Below, in pieces: positions 42,978 to 51,599 of a stretch of DNA of 64,000 nucleotides. The stretch is taken from assembly GCF_041435115.1 (NCBI RefSeq), contig NZ_CP108046.1:5518001-5582000 (forward strand), read 5' to 3'. Source of the stretch: Streptomyces sp. NBC_00289. GTDB lineage: Bacteria > Actinomycetota > Actinomycetes > Streptomycetales > Streptomycetaceae. Below the pieces are notes generated by a model. The model did not search any database. It was given only the letters and a program-made list of their open reading frames with translations, and was not told the DNA's origin. The stretch's first letter is position 1. Each line of letters opens with the position of its first letter. The translations under genes and the position numbers were made by a program.

Positions 42978-43004
42978 TGTCACGTTTTCCCCGTGCGAAC
43001 CGTC
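42978..43004 (+). promoter_or_regulatory. ECF41-type promoter TGTCACG-N16-CGTC
   Basis: TGTCACG at 42978-42984 and CGTC at 43001-43004, spaced by exactly 16 bp, match the ECF41 promoter consensus (TGTCACA-N16-CGTC). The -10 is 40 bp upstream of the sigma factor start, so the gene probably drives itself. Confidence 0.68.
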
Positions 43005-43043
43005 AGGCGGTCGAGGACGGAACGCGACGAGAGGTGACGACCG

Positions 43044-43883
43044 ATGAGTGACGACGAGTTCCTGGCCGAGCGCTTCGAAGCCCACCGGGGCCACCTGCGC
43101 GCCGTCGCGCACCGCATGCTCGGCTCGCGCACCGAGGCCGACGACGCGGTCCAGGAGGCCTGGTTGCGGCTGAGCCGTTCCGACACCCGTGAGGTCGACA
43201 ACCTCGGCGGCTGGCTGACGACGGTCGTCGGCCGGGTCTGCCTGGACATGCTGCGCTCCCGCCGGAGCCGTGCCGAGGACCCCCTCGACGTCACGGCACC
43301 GGTGCCGTCCCCGGCCGCGGGACCCGAACAGGACGCGCTGCTCGCGGATTCGGTGGGCGTCGCCCTGCTGGTCGTCCTGGAGTCCCTGACGCCCGCCGAG
43401 CGGCTGGCGTTCGTGCTGCACGACCTGTTCGCGGTGCCGTACGACGACATCGCGACCGTGCTGGGACGGTCGCCGGAGGCGTCCCGGCAGCTGGCCAGCC
43501 GGGCCCGGCGCCGGGTGCGGGGCGCCCAGGCGCCGGAGGGCGGCTACGACCGGCGGCGCGAGGTCGTCGACGCGTTCCTGGCCGCCGCGCGGGACGGCGA
43601 CTTCGATGGGCTGCTGAAGGTCCTGGACCCGGACGTGGTGGCGCGCGGTGAGGCCGGCGTGACCGCGGGCGCGGTCGCGGTGGCGGGCGGCGCCAGTGGC
43701 TTCGCCCACCTCGCCCGGCTGGCCCACCCCGCCCTGGTCGACGGGGAAACCGGCCTCGCGGTGCTGGTCGACGGCCGGGTGGAGCGGACCGTGACCTTCA
43801 CGTTCGTGGGGGACCGGATCGCGGTCATCGAGGTCGTGACGGACCCCGAACGGGTGGCACGCCTGGACGTGACGCTGATCTGA
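43044..43883 (+). CDS. ECF RNA polymerase sigma factor, SigJ-like with SnoaL-like tail
   Basis: A 279-residue protein. Region 2 (HLRAVAHRMLGS, ADDAVQEAWLRL) lies at about 15-60, region 4 (LTPAERLAFVLHDLFAVPYDD) at about 112-160, then a C-terminal SnoaL-like extension (about 170-279) without the DGGGK motif seen in the factor at 3250. An apparently self-recognised promoter lies upstream. There is no anti-sigma gene next to it and no oxidoreductase partner, so it may regulate mainly itself or distant genes. GAGAGG lies before ATG 43044. Confidence 0.9.
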   Translation: MSDDEFLAERFEAHRGHLRAVAHRMLGSRTEADDAVQEAWLRLSRSDTREVDNLGGWLTTVVGRVCLDMLRSRRSRAEDPLDVTAPVPSPAAGPEQDALLADSVGVALLVVLESLTPAERLAFVLHDLFAVPYDDIATVLGRSPEASRQLASRARRRVRGAQAPEGGYDRRREVVDAFLAAARDGDFDGLLKVLDPDVVARGEAGVTAGAVAVAGGASGFAHLARLAHPALVDGETGLAVLVDGRVERTVTFTFVGDRIAVIEVVTDPERVARLDVTLI

Positions 43884-43900
43884 CGCCCCCGTCGAGGGGG

Positions 43901-44368
43901 CTACGACAGCTCCAGCACCCCGACCGTCTGGTCACCGCTGGTCTCCCCGATGGGGCGGAAGCCCAGCCCGAGGTAGAAGCCCTCCGGGCCGGTCGGGCCG
44001 GGGTGCCAGGTGACGTGGAGCTCCTTGCCGCCGCGGCGCCGGATCTCCGCGGCCACCGACCGAACGGCGAAGCGGCCGTAACCGCGCCCCTGCTCGGCTG
44101 CCGCGATGTTCAGCCGCCACAGGCCGGACCGGACGAGGGTGCCGTCCTGGTTCCAGTCGATGTCGAGGAAGGCCATGAGGAAGCCGACCGGGCGGTCGCC
44201 GTCGACGATCAGCCGGGGCCAGGCGACGGCTCCGTGGACGTACGCCTCGGCGAGCGACTCCGCGACGGGCTCGACCGCGTGCTCCTGGTCGGGACGGACC
44301 CGGATGCCGAGGGCGGCGGCGAGGTTGCGGGAGGTGATCTCTTCGAGGCGCGGTCCGGGCGTCGTCAT
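43901..44368 (-). CDS. GNAT acetyltransferase
   Basis: A 155-residue protein with the GNAT pattern: DRPVGFLMAFLDIDW (beta 3), LWRLNIAAAEQGRGYGRFAV with Q-x-x-G-x-G at about 92-97, and GFYLGLGFRPIGE near 130. There is a short N-terminal helix region. The substrate is unknown. The WRLNI and QGRGYG spacing resembles spermidine acetyltransferase-type enzymes. It is convergent with the ECF sigma factor. Confidence 0.87.
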   Translation of the reverse strand: MTTPGPRLEEITSRNLAAALGIRVRPDQEHAVEPVAESLAEAYVHGAVAWPRLIVDGDRPVGFLMAFLDIDWNQDGTLVRSGLWRLNIAAAEQGRGYGRFAVRSVAAEIRRRGGKELHVTWHPGPTGPEGFYLGLGFRPIGETSGDQTVGVLELS

Positions 44369-44423
44369 GCCCGCACCCTAGGCCGGTGGATCACCGGTGG
44401 GCGAAGGAATTTCCCGGCCGTCC

Positions 44424-45008
44424 TCACTTCAACTGCCGGTACCGCCCCCGGAAGTACGTCAGCGGTCCGCCCTCCGCGCTCGGTACCCGGGCGGTCAGCA
44501 CCCGGCCGATCACGAGAGTGTGGTCGCCGGCCGGTATCCGCTGTTCCGTGCGGCATTCCAGGGTGGCCAGCGCGCCGCCCACCAGGGGAGCGCCGGAGAT
44601 CTCGCCCCGTACGTAGGGGATGTCCTCGAACAGCAGCCGGTCGCTGATGCGGCCCTTCATGGCGAAGCGGCCCGCGATGTGCCGCTGGCTCTCGGAGAGG
44701 ACGGAGACGCCCCACAGGGGCTGCTCGTCGAGCAGGTCGTCCATCCGGGAGCCGTCCCGCAGGCTGACCAGGACCAGGGGTGGGTCGAGGGAGACGGACA
44801 GGAACGCGGTGGCGGTCATGCCGACGTCCTCGCCGTCCGGAGCCCCGGGGTCGTCCGGGTCGAGCGATGCCTCGGTCGAGGTCACCAGGACCACGCCCGC
44901 GGCCAGCCGGGACATGGCGGCACGGAACTCGTCGTTGCTCACCCCCTCAGCATGCCCGGCGGCGGGCACGGCGGTGGCGGAGGGCGCGGCGGGGGAAGTC
45001 TTCAGCAC
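44424..45008 (-). CDS. Flavin reductase-like FMN-binding protein
   Basis: A 194-residue split-barrel protein with FRAAMSRLAAGVVLVTSTE at about 28-46, MTATAFLSVSLDPPLVLVSL (FMN-binding, about 64-83), WGVSVLSESQRHIAGRFA, and a terminal YFRGRYRQLK. It supplies reduced flavin to an oxygenase or reduces substrates directly. No two-component monooxygenase is adjacent. GTG 45008 has no visible ribosome site, and GTG 44942 (MSNDEFRAAMSRL, GAGGGG upstream) may be the true start. Confidence 0.85.
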   Translation of the reverse strand: MLKTSPAAPSATAVPAAGHAEGVSNDEFRAAMSRLAAGVVLVTSTEASLDPDDPGAPDGEDVGMTATAFLSVSLDPPLVLVSLRDGSRMDDLLDEQPLWGVSVLSESQRHIAGRFAMKGRISDRLLFEDIPYVRGEISGAPLVGGALATLECRTEQRIPAGDHTLVIGRVLTARVPSAEGGPLTYFRGRYRQLK

Positions 45009-45489
45009 GCCGGAAACGCTAGTGCCCGGTCCCCGCGCCGCGCATCGGGCCTCCGGCCGAGACCGGACCCGGGACAGACGTAGGACCGGCCTAGGACTTC
45101 ACGGACGTCCGTGGACCTCGCCGGCTCCGTGGACACCTCGATTCCATGGGCCGCACCGGCTCCGTGGGCCTCACCGTTTCCCTGTGCCCCACGAACTCCG
45201 GGCGCCCGTCCGGGACTTCCGGCGGACGCGTGGGGTACTCGGGCGTTACCGTTCGTGCGCCATCTCCTCACCGGGGGAGAAAAACAGCGTTCAGGAAACG
45301 CACAGGAAAACCGCAGAAAGCCCACTCAATTGTTCATCTTTAGCTGTGACTTGAGTCACAAGGGACACTAATTGTTGACCCTGTGTACCGAGTGGGCAGC
45401 GCGCTGTGATTCAGTGGCGGAGAAACTGCTAGGACGATACGCCGAAGAGAACCCTTGATTCGCTGCGAGGTCTCGGGGGGAGGGCGCAC
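45009..45489. other. Regulatory region upstream of cdgB
   Basis: 481 bp without a gene. The 3' half is unusually AT-rich for this genome. It contains the palindrome at 45345-45360 and, at 45376-45388, TGACCCTGTGTAC, one base off the BldD box TNAC-N5-GTNA. BldD control of cdgB is known in S. coelicolor, so this candidate deserves weight. A -10-like TAGGAC lies near 45431. Confidence 0.55.
45345..45360. promoter_or_regulatory. Palindrome TGTGAC-TTGA-GTCACA, Crp-like site
   Basis: The 16-bp palindrome matches both TGTGA-N6-TCACA and the Streptomyces Crp motif GTG-N6-GNCAC exactly. It lies 130 bp upstream of cdgB. The same core type occurs at 3226-3245. Confidence 0.6.
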
Positions 45490-47142
45490 ATGGAGACCGA
45501 GTCGGAACCCTACGTCCGCCTTGCGTCCCTGCGGCAGCTGCATCAGGCCATGGCCGAGATGAACACGGCACGCAGCCTCGCGGACACACTGCAGACCGTC
45601 TCGGACGGCGTGGTCAGCGCCCTCGGGTACGAGCTGGCATGCGTCAACCTGGTCCGCCCCGACGGTGACCTGGTGGTCGCCGCCTTCTCCGGCAACCAGG
45701 CCGCCGAGGCCCTGATCACCGGCCGGGTCGGCTCACGCGAGTCCTGGGAGCGCCGGCTCGGCATGGGGGAGCACTGGGGCGACCTGGTGTTCATACCGCA
45801 CACCGAGGGCTGGGTCCTCGACGACGACGACGTGCCCCAGTGGTACACCGACGGACCCGCGCCCCGCTTCGAGGACGAGTGGCACCCCTCCGACCGGCTG
45901 TTCGCACCGATGTTCACGCCCGGCGTGCCCGGCGGCTCCTGCGGTGAACTCATCGGCGTCCTGTCCGTGGACCGTCCGCGCAACGGCCGTCGGCCGGGCG
46001 CCTGGGGACGCGAAGCGCTCCAGATGTACGCGTTCCAGGCCGCCATAGCGATAAGCAACGCGCGTCTACGCGCCAACATGCAGCGCGCACTGGTCAGGCT
46101 CGAAAGGGAACAGCAGGCGTTGCGCGCCAGCGAGGAGAGTTTCCGGCAGGCCTTCGAGTACGCCCCCTCCGGCATGGCCATCGCCGAGATGGGCGGCGAC
46201 CAGCACGGCCGCATCCTGCGCACCAACGACGCCCTGTGCCGCCTGCTCGGCCGCCCCGCCTCCTCGATGCGCCGCTACGCCTTCTCCGACCTCGTGCACC
46301 CCGAGGACATAGGCACGCTCCTGCGGACCTCCGCCGAGGGCGGACGCGCGGAACTCAGGCTCGGCCGCCGGGACGGCACCTACGTCTGGGTCAGCCTGCG
46401 CAACTCGGTCGTCGCGGACGCCGCCGACGGCCCCCGTTTCCTGCTCACCCACGTCGAGGACATAGAGGAGCGCAAGCGCCGCGAGCTCCAGCTCGCCCAC
46501 CGCGCCTCCCACGACTCGCTCACCGGACTGCCGAACTCCGCCGAGCTGCGCTCCCGCCTCTCCTCCCGCCTGTGCCACCGGGCCGGTCACTCCGCCGCCC
46601 TGGAGTCCATCGACGCGGCCTTCGGACATCCCGTCTACGACGCGGGCGGCAACGGCTTCGACTACCCGCCGTCCGTCGAGGCGCTGGACGCCTACGACCA
46701 CCACGTGCACACCGTCGCCCCCGAGGACGACCGCGACGACGGCACCAAGGGGCTCGCCGTCCTCTTCTGCGACCTCGACGGCTTCAAGTCGATCAACGAC
46801 CGGTTCGGCCACAACGCCGGGAACGAGGTCCTCATCGAGGTCGCCCGGCGGCTATCGAACGGAGTGCGGGACGGCGACACGGTGGCCCGGCTCGGCGGCG
46901 ACGAGTTCGTGGTGCTCGCCGACGGGCTCGGCCGGGCCGACGCCCAGGACCTCGCCGTACGCCTGCGCAACGAGATCATCCAGCCGATCCGGGTCGACGG
47001 CCGCGCCGTTCGGGTCGGGGCCAGCTTCGGCATCGGCTGGGCGCACTGCGGGATGACCGCGGACGAGGTGTTGAAATCCGCTGACGAGCGGATGTACGTA
47101 GAGAAACGATCTCGTCCCAAACAACACAGACGCGCGGGATGA
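45490..47142 (+). CDS. cdgB: Diguanylate cyclase CdgB (GAF-PAS-GGDEF)
   Basis: A 550-residue cytosolic protein. A GAF domain spans about 20-195, with a short coiled link (RALVRLEREQQALRASEES) near 200, then a PAS/PAC domain (about 212-330) and a GGDEF domain with intact RLGGDEFVVL and an upstream RDGD inhibitory I-site five residues before it. It makes c-di-GMP, the signal that holds BldD on DNA and blocks sporulation in Streptomyces. There is an insertion of about 75 residues between SLTGLPNSAELRSRL and LFCDLDGFKSIND within the catalytic domain, rich in His and Asp. RBS GGGGGGAGGG precedes ATG 45490. Confidence 0.93.
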   Translation: METESEPYVRLASLRQLHQAMAEMNTARSLADTLQTVSDGVVSALGYELACVNLVRPDGDLVVAAFSGNQAAEALITGRVGSRESWERRLGMGEHWGDLVFIPHTEGWVLDDDDVPQWYTDGPAPRFEDEWHPSDRLFAPMFTPGVPGGSCGELIGVLSVDRPRNGRRPGAWGREALQMYAFQAAIAISNARLRANMQRALVRLEREQQALRASEESFRQAFEYAPSGMAIAEMGGDQHGRILRTNDALCRLLGRPASSMRRYAFSDLVHPEDIGTLLRTSAEGGRAELRLGRRDGTYVWVSLRNSVVADAADGPRFLLTHVEDIEERKRRELQLAHRASHDSLTGLPNSAELRSRLSSRLCHRAGHSAALESIDAAFGHPVYDAGGNGFDYPPSVEALDAYDHHVHTVAPEDDRDDGTKGLAVLFCDLDGFKSINDRFGHNAGNEVLIEVARRLSNGVRDGDTVARLGGDEFVVLADGLGRADAQDLAVRLRNEIIQPIRVDGRAVRVGASFGIGWAHCGMTADEVLKSADERMYVEKRSRPKQHRRAG

Positions 47143-47264
47143 TCCCCAGGTCAGCGAGCTGATGCGATCCGAGTCACCCGTTTGGGCCATCAGGAGCGGG
47201 TAGGCTCGCCATTCTGACCACACGTATCGCGTCCGACCCGCACCTGTTTGAGGAGTACCAAGGG

Positions 47265-48215
47265 ATGACGTCCGGCAACAACGGCGCGACCCCGCCCGAG
47301 GACGACGACCCGTTCGGCTACCTCTACGCCGACGGGCAGGCCAACGGGGCGCAGCCGCCGTCCGGCGGAGGCTACGGCTACCCGAACTCCGTCAACCGGG
47401 TGCGTGCCGTCGGCCAGCGCCAGTACGGCCAGCAGCAGGCGCAGACCGCGCAGTACGGCCAGCCGACCGTGCCGCAGCAGCCAGGCCCGCACGGCCAGCC
47501 GAACTCGCACTACGCCGCGCCCGAGACGTTCCCCGGCGGCGGCGCTCCCACGTCCCCGCAGCAGACGCACGGCGGCGGCGGCCGGGGCCGCGGTCCCAAC
47601 ACCAAGGGTCTGCTGATCGGCGCGATCGCGGTGGTCGCCGCGGTCGTCATCGGCATCAGCGTGGCCATGATGAACGGCGACTCGGACGACAAGGCGGGCG
47701 ACAACCAGGCGTCCGCCGCGCCCACCGCCTCGAAGAGCACCCAGCCGAGCCCGTCGAACAGCAACAGCGCGGCGAGCGAGGAGAACCTGCCGACCATCGA
47801 CGCGAAGGCCCTGCTGCTCGGTGGCGGCGCCGCCACCGCGTCCGACGTCAAGGGCGCCAAGGCCGACGGCGGCGTCTACGTGACCGGATTCAACGCCACC
47901 GGCGCCTCCGTCACCTGGAACGTCAGCGGCATCCCCAAGGCCGGCAAGTACAGCGTGTACGTCGGCTACAGCGTGCCGGGCAGGGACGCCACCGCGACCC
48001 TCACGGTCAACGGCACGGCCTCCAACTCGCCGGTCGACCTGAAGAACTACGCGAAAGTCGGCGAGGGCGACTACGAGAAGGGCTGGACGCAGACCTACAA
48101 CTACATCCAGCTCAACAAGGGCACCAACACGATCAAGGTCTCCTGCGAGAACGGGAACCAGTGCGACGCCCTGCTCGACCAGATGTGGCTGGTCAACGGC
48201 TGGGTCGACTCCTAG
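47265..48215 (+). CDS. Membrane-anchored protein with carbohydrate-binding-module-like domain
   Basis: A 316-residue protein. The Gln/Gly/Pro-rich cytoplasmic N-terminus (about 1-110, with GQRQYGQQQAQTAQYGQPT) is followed by one membrane helix (GLLIGAIAVVAAVVIGISVAM, about 117-137), a Ser/Pro linker, and an extracellular beta-sandwich (about 180-316) with ASVTWNVSGIPKAGKYSVYV, WTQTYNYIQLNKGTNTIKV and a terminal LDQMWLVNG. This is the layout of CBM6/CBM35-type sugar-binding domains. It is probably a cell-wall or polysaccharide-binding protein at the surface. GAGGAG lies before ATG 47265. Confidence 0.8.
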   Translation: MTSGNNGATPPEDDDPFGYLYADGQANGAQPPSGGGYGYPNSVNRVRAVGQRQYGQQQAQTAQYGQPTVPQQPGPHGQPNSHYAAPETFPGGGAPTSPQQTHGGGGRGRGPNTKGLLIGAIAVVAAVVIGISVAMMNGDSDDKAGDNQASAAPTASKSTQPSPSNSNSAASEENLPTIDAKALLLGGGAATASDVKGAKADGGVYVTGFNATGASVTWNVSGIPKAGKYSVYVGYSVPGRDATATLTVNGTASNSPVDLKNYAKVGEGDYEKGWTQTYNYIQLNKGTNTIKVSCENGNQCDALLDQMWLVNGWVDS

Positions 48216-48246
48216 GACACTTCCGGGACCGTTCCGGCCGCCCGGG

Positions 48247-49176
48247 TCAGGCCGCGTCGGCGTCCCCCGTCACCGCGACCCGTGGCAGCAGGTCCTCGTA
48301 GGCGGTGCGGCTGAACTCGCCCGCCACCGGGGCCAGGACCGTCGCCGCGGACAGGGCGACCGCGCGGGCCAGCCGGTCCGGCCAGGGCAGGTTGTCGGCC
48401 AGGCCCGACAGCAGACCCGCGACCGCCGAGTCACCGGCGCCCGTCGGATTGCCCCGGACACGGGCGGGCGGGGTGGCGCGCCAGCGGCCCTCCGGGGTCA
48501 CCGCGAGCAGCCCGGCGGGACCCAGGGAGGCGACGACGGCGTGGGCGCCGCGCCGACGGGCGTCCCGGGTGGCCTGCGACGGCTCGTGGGAGCCGGTGAG
48601 TTCGGCGAGTTCGTCGGCGTTCGGCTTCACGATGTCGGGGCGGGCGGCCACCCCGCGGCGCAGCGGTTCGCCCGCGGTGTCCAGCAGGACCGGGACCCCC
48701 GCGGTCCGCGCCGTCCGTATCAGCTCGGCGTACGCCCCCACCGGCACCCCCGGCGGCAGGCTGCCGCACAGGGCCACCGCCGAGGCGGACGCGACCAGTT
48801 CGCCGTACAGCCTCCTGAAGGCGGCCCACTCGGCCGGAGCGACCGTCGGGCCGGGTTCGTTGAGCTGGGTGGTGTCGCCGCTGTGTTCGTCCACGACGGC
48901 GATCGTGCGCCGGGTCGCACCGGCGACCGGAAGGAGCGCGTCCACCAACCCCGGTACGGCGGTGAGCCGTTCGCGTACGGCGTGCCCGGTGGCGCCGCCC
49001 GCGAAGCCGGTGACCGTCACCCGGTGGCCGAGGGCCGCGAGGACGCGGGCCACGTTCAGGCCCTTGCCGCCCGGGCGTTCGGTGACCTCGGAGATCCGGT
49101 GGGAGGCGTGGGGCCGCAGTGCCGCCACGCGATAGGTGATGTCGAGAGCGGTGTTCAGTGTGACCGTGAGGATCAC
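48247..49176 (-). CDS. PfkB-family sugar kinase (1-phosphofructokinase-like)
   Basis: A 309-residue kinase. It has MILTVTLNTALDITYRV, the PfkB signature 1 ERPGGKGLNVARVLAALG (about 33-50), VKPNADELAELTG near 183, and the catalytic signature 2 NPTGAGDSAVAGLLSG near 240 with base Asp. It should phosphorylate fructose-1-phosphate, tagatose-6-phosphate or a similar furanose. Next to nagA-nagK, a role in aminosugar-derived carbon flow is possible. It starts at GTG 49176 with GGAGG upstream. It lies downstream of nagA and reads the same way. Confidence 0.88.
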   Translation of the reverse strand: MILTVTLNTALDITYRVAALRPHASHRISEVTERPGGKGLNVARVLAALGHRVTVTGFAGGATGHAVRERLTAVPGLVDALLPVAGATRRTIAVVDEHSGDTTQLNEPGPTVAPAEWAAFRRLYGELVASASAVALCGSLPPGVPVGAYAELIRTARTAGVPVLLDTAGEPLRRGVAARPDIVKPNADELAELTGSHEPSQATRDARRRGAHAVVASLGPAGLLAVTPEGRWRATPPARVRGNPTGAGDSAVAGLLSGLADNLPWPDRLARAVALSAATVLAPVAGEFSRTAYEDLLPRVAVTGDADAA

Positions 49177-49294
49177 CTGGGAGGACCTCCCCCGAAGCGC
49201 ATGCGCGTGCCGTGTCCGGAAGCCCGATCATGCCAAAGAGACGGCGCTCCTCCCAGCCCCCGGACCGGCCACCGTCTCCGCGACGCCGTACGGA

Positions 49295-50506
49295 TCAGGC
49301 CAGTTGGGGTTCGACCACCCACTCGCCGCGGCGCATCACGCCCCTGAGGCCGAAGTCGGCGTCCAGCAGCACCAGGTCGGCGTCCTTGCCGGGCTCCAGG
49401 GAGCCCACCGTGTCGTACATGCCCAGCAGCCTGGCCGGGTTGGCGGACAGGGCGGTCACCACGTCCTCGACGGCCAGCCCGTCGATCGTCACCGCCCGCT
49501 GGAAGGCGCGGTCCAGGGTGAGGGTGGAGCCCGCGATGGAGCCGCCCTCCACCAGGCGCGCCACGCCCTCGCTGACCTCGACCTCCAGCGGGCCGAGCTG
49601 GTAGCGGCCGTCGCCGACACCGGCCGCGTCCATGGCGTCGGTGATGAACGCCACCCGTCCGGCGCCCGCGTGGTGGAACGCCAGCTGGAGGGAGGCCGGG
49701 TGCAGGTGCGTGCCGTCGTTGATGAGCTCGACCGTGACGCGCTCGTCCTCCAGGAGGGCGGCGATCGGGCCGGGGGCGCGATGGCCGATCTGCGGCATCG
49801 CGTTGAACAGGTGGGTGGCCACCGTGGCGCCCGCGTCGATCGCCTCCACGGTCTGCTCGTACGTCGCGTCCGTGTGGCCGATCGCCGCGATCACGCCGTG
49901 CTCCGCGAGCAGCCGTACGGAGTCGAGGCCGCCGGGGAGTTCGGTGGCGAGCGTGACCATCTTCGCCCGGCCGCGCGCCGCCTCGATCAGCTTGCGGACC
50001 TCCGCCGGGTCCGGGTCGCGCAGCAGCCGCTCGGCGTGCGCGCCCTTGCGGCACGGTGAGATGAACGGTCCCTCGAAGTGGATGCCCGCGATGTCGCCCT
50101 GCTCGGCGAGTTCGGACAGCAGCCCGGCCTGCCGGGTCAGGAAGTCCATGTCGTCGGTGACGGTCGAGGCGACCAGGGTGGTCGTACCGTGCAGGCGGTG
50201 GGTGCGGACCGCGGTGAGGACGTCCTCCACCGGGCCGGAGAAGGACGCGCCTCCGCCGCCGTGGTTGTGGATGTCGACGAAGCCGGGGACCAGCCAGTGG
50301 CCGCTCACGTCGATGACCTCGGCGTCGTCCCGCGGGATGTCGGGGGCGATGCGGCCGCCGTCGACGGTGACCCGGCCGTCGGCCACGATGCCGGTGGGCA
50401 GCACCACCCGGGCGCCGGCGAGCACCCGCCTGGTCGCGCCGGTCGCGGGCCGGGGGTGCGTCGTGGCTGGTCGCGCAGTTCCCCGCGCCCCTGTGGGGTT
50501 GGCCAT
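49295..50506 (-). CDS. nagA: N-acetylglucosamine-6-phosphate deacetylase
   Basis: A 403-residue amidohydrolase. It has metal site DIHNHGGGGASFSG (about 80-93), HFEGPFISPCRKGAH near 148 with metal-ligand Glu, GHTDATYEQ near 220, catalytic Asp in FITDAMDAAGVGDG near 298, and GSLEPGKDADLVLLD at the end. It converts GlcNAc-6-P to GlcN-6-P, the ligand that releases DasR. A Pro/Thr/Arg-rich N-terminal extension of about 25 residues is present if ATG 50506 is used. Its first base overlaps the nagK stop, so the genes form one operon. Confidence 0.93.
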   Translation of the reverse strand: MANPTGARGTARPATTHPRPATGATRRVLAGARVVLPTGIVADGRVTVDGGRIAPDIPRDDAEVIDVSGHWLVPGFVDIHNHGGGGASFSGPVEDVLTAVRTHRLHGTTTLVASTVTDDMDFLTRQAGLLSELAEQGDIAGIHFEGPFISPCRKGAHAERLLRDPDPAEVRKLIEAARGRAKMVTLATELPGGLDSVRLLAEHGVIAAIGHTDATYEQTVEAIDAGATVATHLFNAMPQIGHRAPGPIAALLEDERVTVELINDGTHLHPASLQLAFHHAGAGRVAFITDAMDAAGVGDGRYQLGPLEVEVSEGVARLVEGGSIAGSTLTLDRAFQRAVTIDGLAVEDVVTALSANPARLLGMYDTVGSLEPGKDADLVLLDADFGLRGVMRRGEWVVEPQLA

Positions 50507-51495
50507 CAGGTTGTTACCTCCGGCGTCGTAGGAGTCGTGGACGTGGCGGTCAGCAGGTCCCGGGCGAGCAGTCCGGCGCCGAGGCAGCCGGCCGTGTCGC
50601 CGAGAGCCGCGGGGACGAGGGCCGGCAGCTTCTGGAAGGTGACGCGCCGCCGGACGGCGTCCCGCAGCGGTACGAACAAGGTTTCCCCCGCCTCGGCGAG
50701 CCCGCCACCGATGATGAGCGTGCGGGGGTCCAGCAGGGTGAGCGCGGTGACCAGTCCGTCGGCGAGCGCGTCGACGGCGTCCTGCCAGACCGCCCGCGCT
50801 CGCGGGTCCCCGGACCGGGTGGCCTCGGCGCAGCTCGCGGCGTCCGCCGCCGGATCTCCGGAAGCCGCAGCCCACGCCTCGCTCACCGCCGCCGCGGACG
50901 CGTACCGCTCCAGACAGCCGTGCTGCCCGCAGGGACACGCGGCGCCGCCGGGCCGGACGACGATGTGGCCGATCTCGCCCGCGAAGCCGTGGGCGCCCGC
51001 CTCGACCCGGCCGCCGATGCCGATGGCGCCCGCTATGCCGGTGCCGAGCGCCACGAACAGGTAGCGGTCGGCGCCCTGCCCGGCCCCGATGCGGCCCTCG
51101 GCGAGCCCGCCGGTGCGTACGTCGTGGCCGAGGGCGACCGGGACACCACCGAGGCGCTCGGCGAGCAGGTCGCGCAGCGGTACGTCACGCCAGCCCAGGT
51201 TGGCCGCGTAGGCGGCGACGCCCCGCTCGGCGTCGACGATGCCGGGTACGGCGACGCCGGCGGCGGCCGCGGGCTCGCCGAAGTGCTCGATGCCGTACGC
51301 GCGCAGCTCGGCGGCGAAGTCGAGGATCGCCTCGACCACCGCGTCCGGGCCGCGCTCGCGCCCGGTGGCGCGGCGGGCCTGGTACAGCAGCGTGGGGCGC
51401 TCGGCGGGGCCGCCGCCGGGCGGTATGGCGCTCGCCTCCGCCAGGGCGGCCTTCATCCCGGTGCCGCCCACGTCGAGGGCGATGACATGTCTCAC
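50506..51495 (-). CDS. nagK: ROK-family N-acetylglucosamine kinase
   Basis: A 329-residue ROK kinase with the phosphate-binding ALDVGGTGMKAALAE at the N-terminus, AVPGIVDAERG near 90, FVALGTGIAGAIGIGG near 148, and the zinc finger CPCGQHGCLERYAS near 185 (C-x-C-G-x-x-G-C-x-E). It phosphorylates free GlcNAc to GlcNAc-6-P for NagA. It starts at GTG 51495. Two dre sites immediately upstream place it under DasR together with the divergent binding protein. Confidence 0.93.
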   Translation of the reverse strand: MRHVIALDVGGTGMKAALAEASAIPPGGGPAERPTLLYQARRATGRERGPDAVVEAILDFAAELRAYGIEHFGEPAAAAGVAVPGIVDAERGVAAYAANLGWRDVPLRDLLAERLGGVPVALGHDVRTGGLAEGRIGAGQGADRYLFVALGTGIAGAIGIGGRVEAGAHGFAGEIGHIVVRPGGAACPCGQHGCLERYASAAAVSEAWAAASGDPAADAASCAEATRSGDPRARAVWQDAVDALADGLVTALTLLDPRTLIIGGGLAEAGETLFVPLRDAVRRRVTFQKLPALVPAALGDTAGCLGAGLLARDLLTATSTTPTTPEVTT

Positions 51496-51523
51496 GGGTG
51501 ACAGTGTGGCGTGTTGACCCGCA

Positions 51524-51556
51524 AGAGGTCTAGTCCACTACGTGGTGTAGACCTTA
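51524..51556. promoter_or_regulatory. Two adjacent dre sites between nagKA and the solute-binding protein
   Basis: AGAGGTCTAGTCCACT (51524-51539) matches the 16-bp dre consensus at 14 positions. CGTGGTGTAGACCTTA (51541-51556) matches at 11. Their centres are 17 bp apart. The sites overlap the divergent promoters, so DasR should repress both sides until GlcN-6-P accumulates. Confidence 0.82.
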
Positions 51557-51599
51557 TGGTCGAGGTCCTGAAAGTTTCGGCAGGGTTGGGGCGAGCGAA

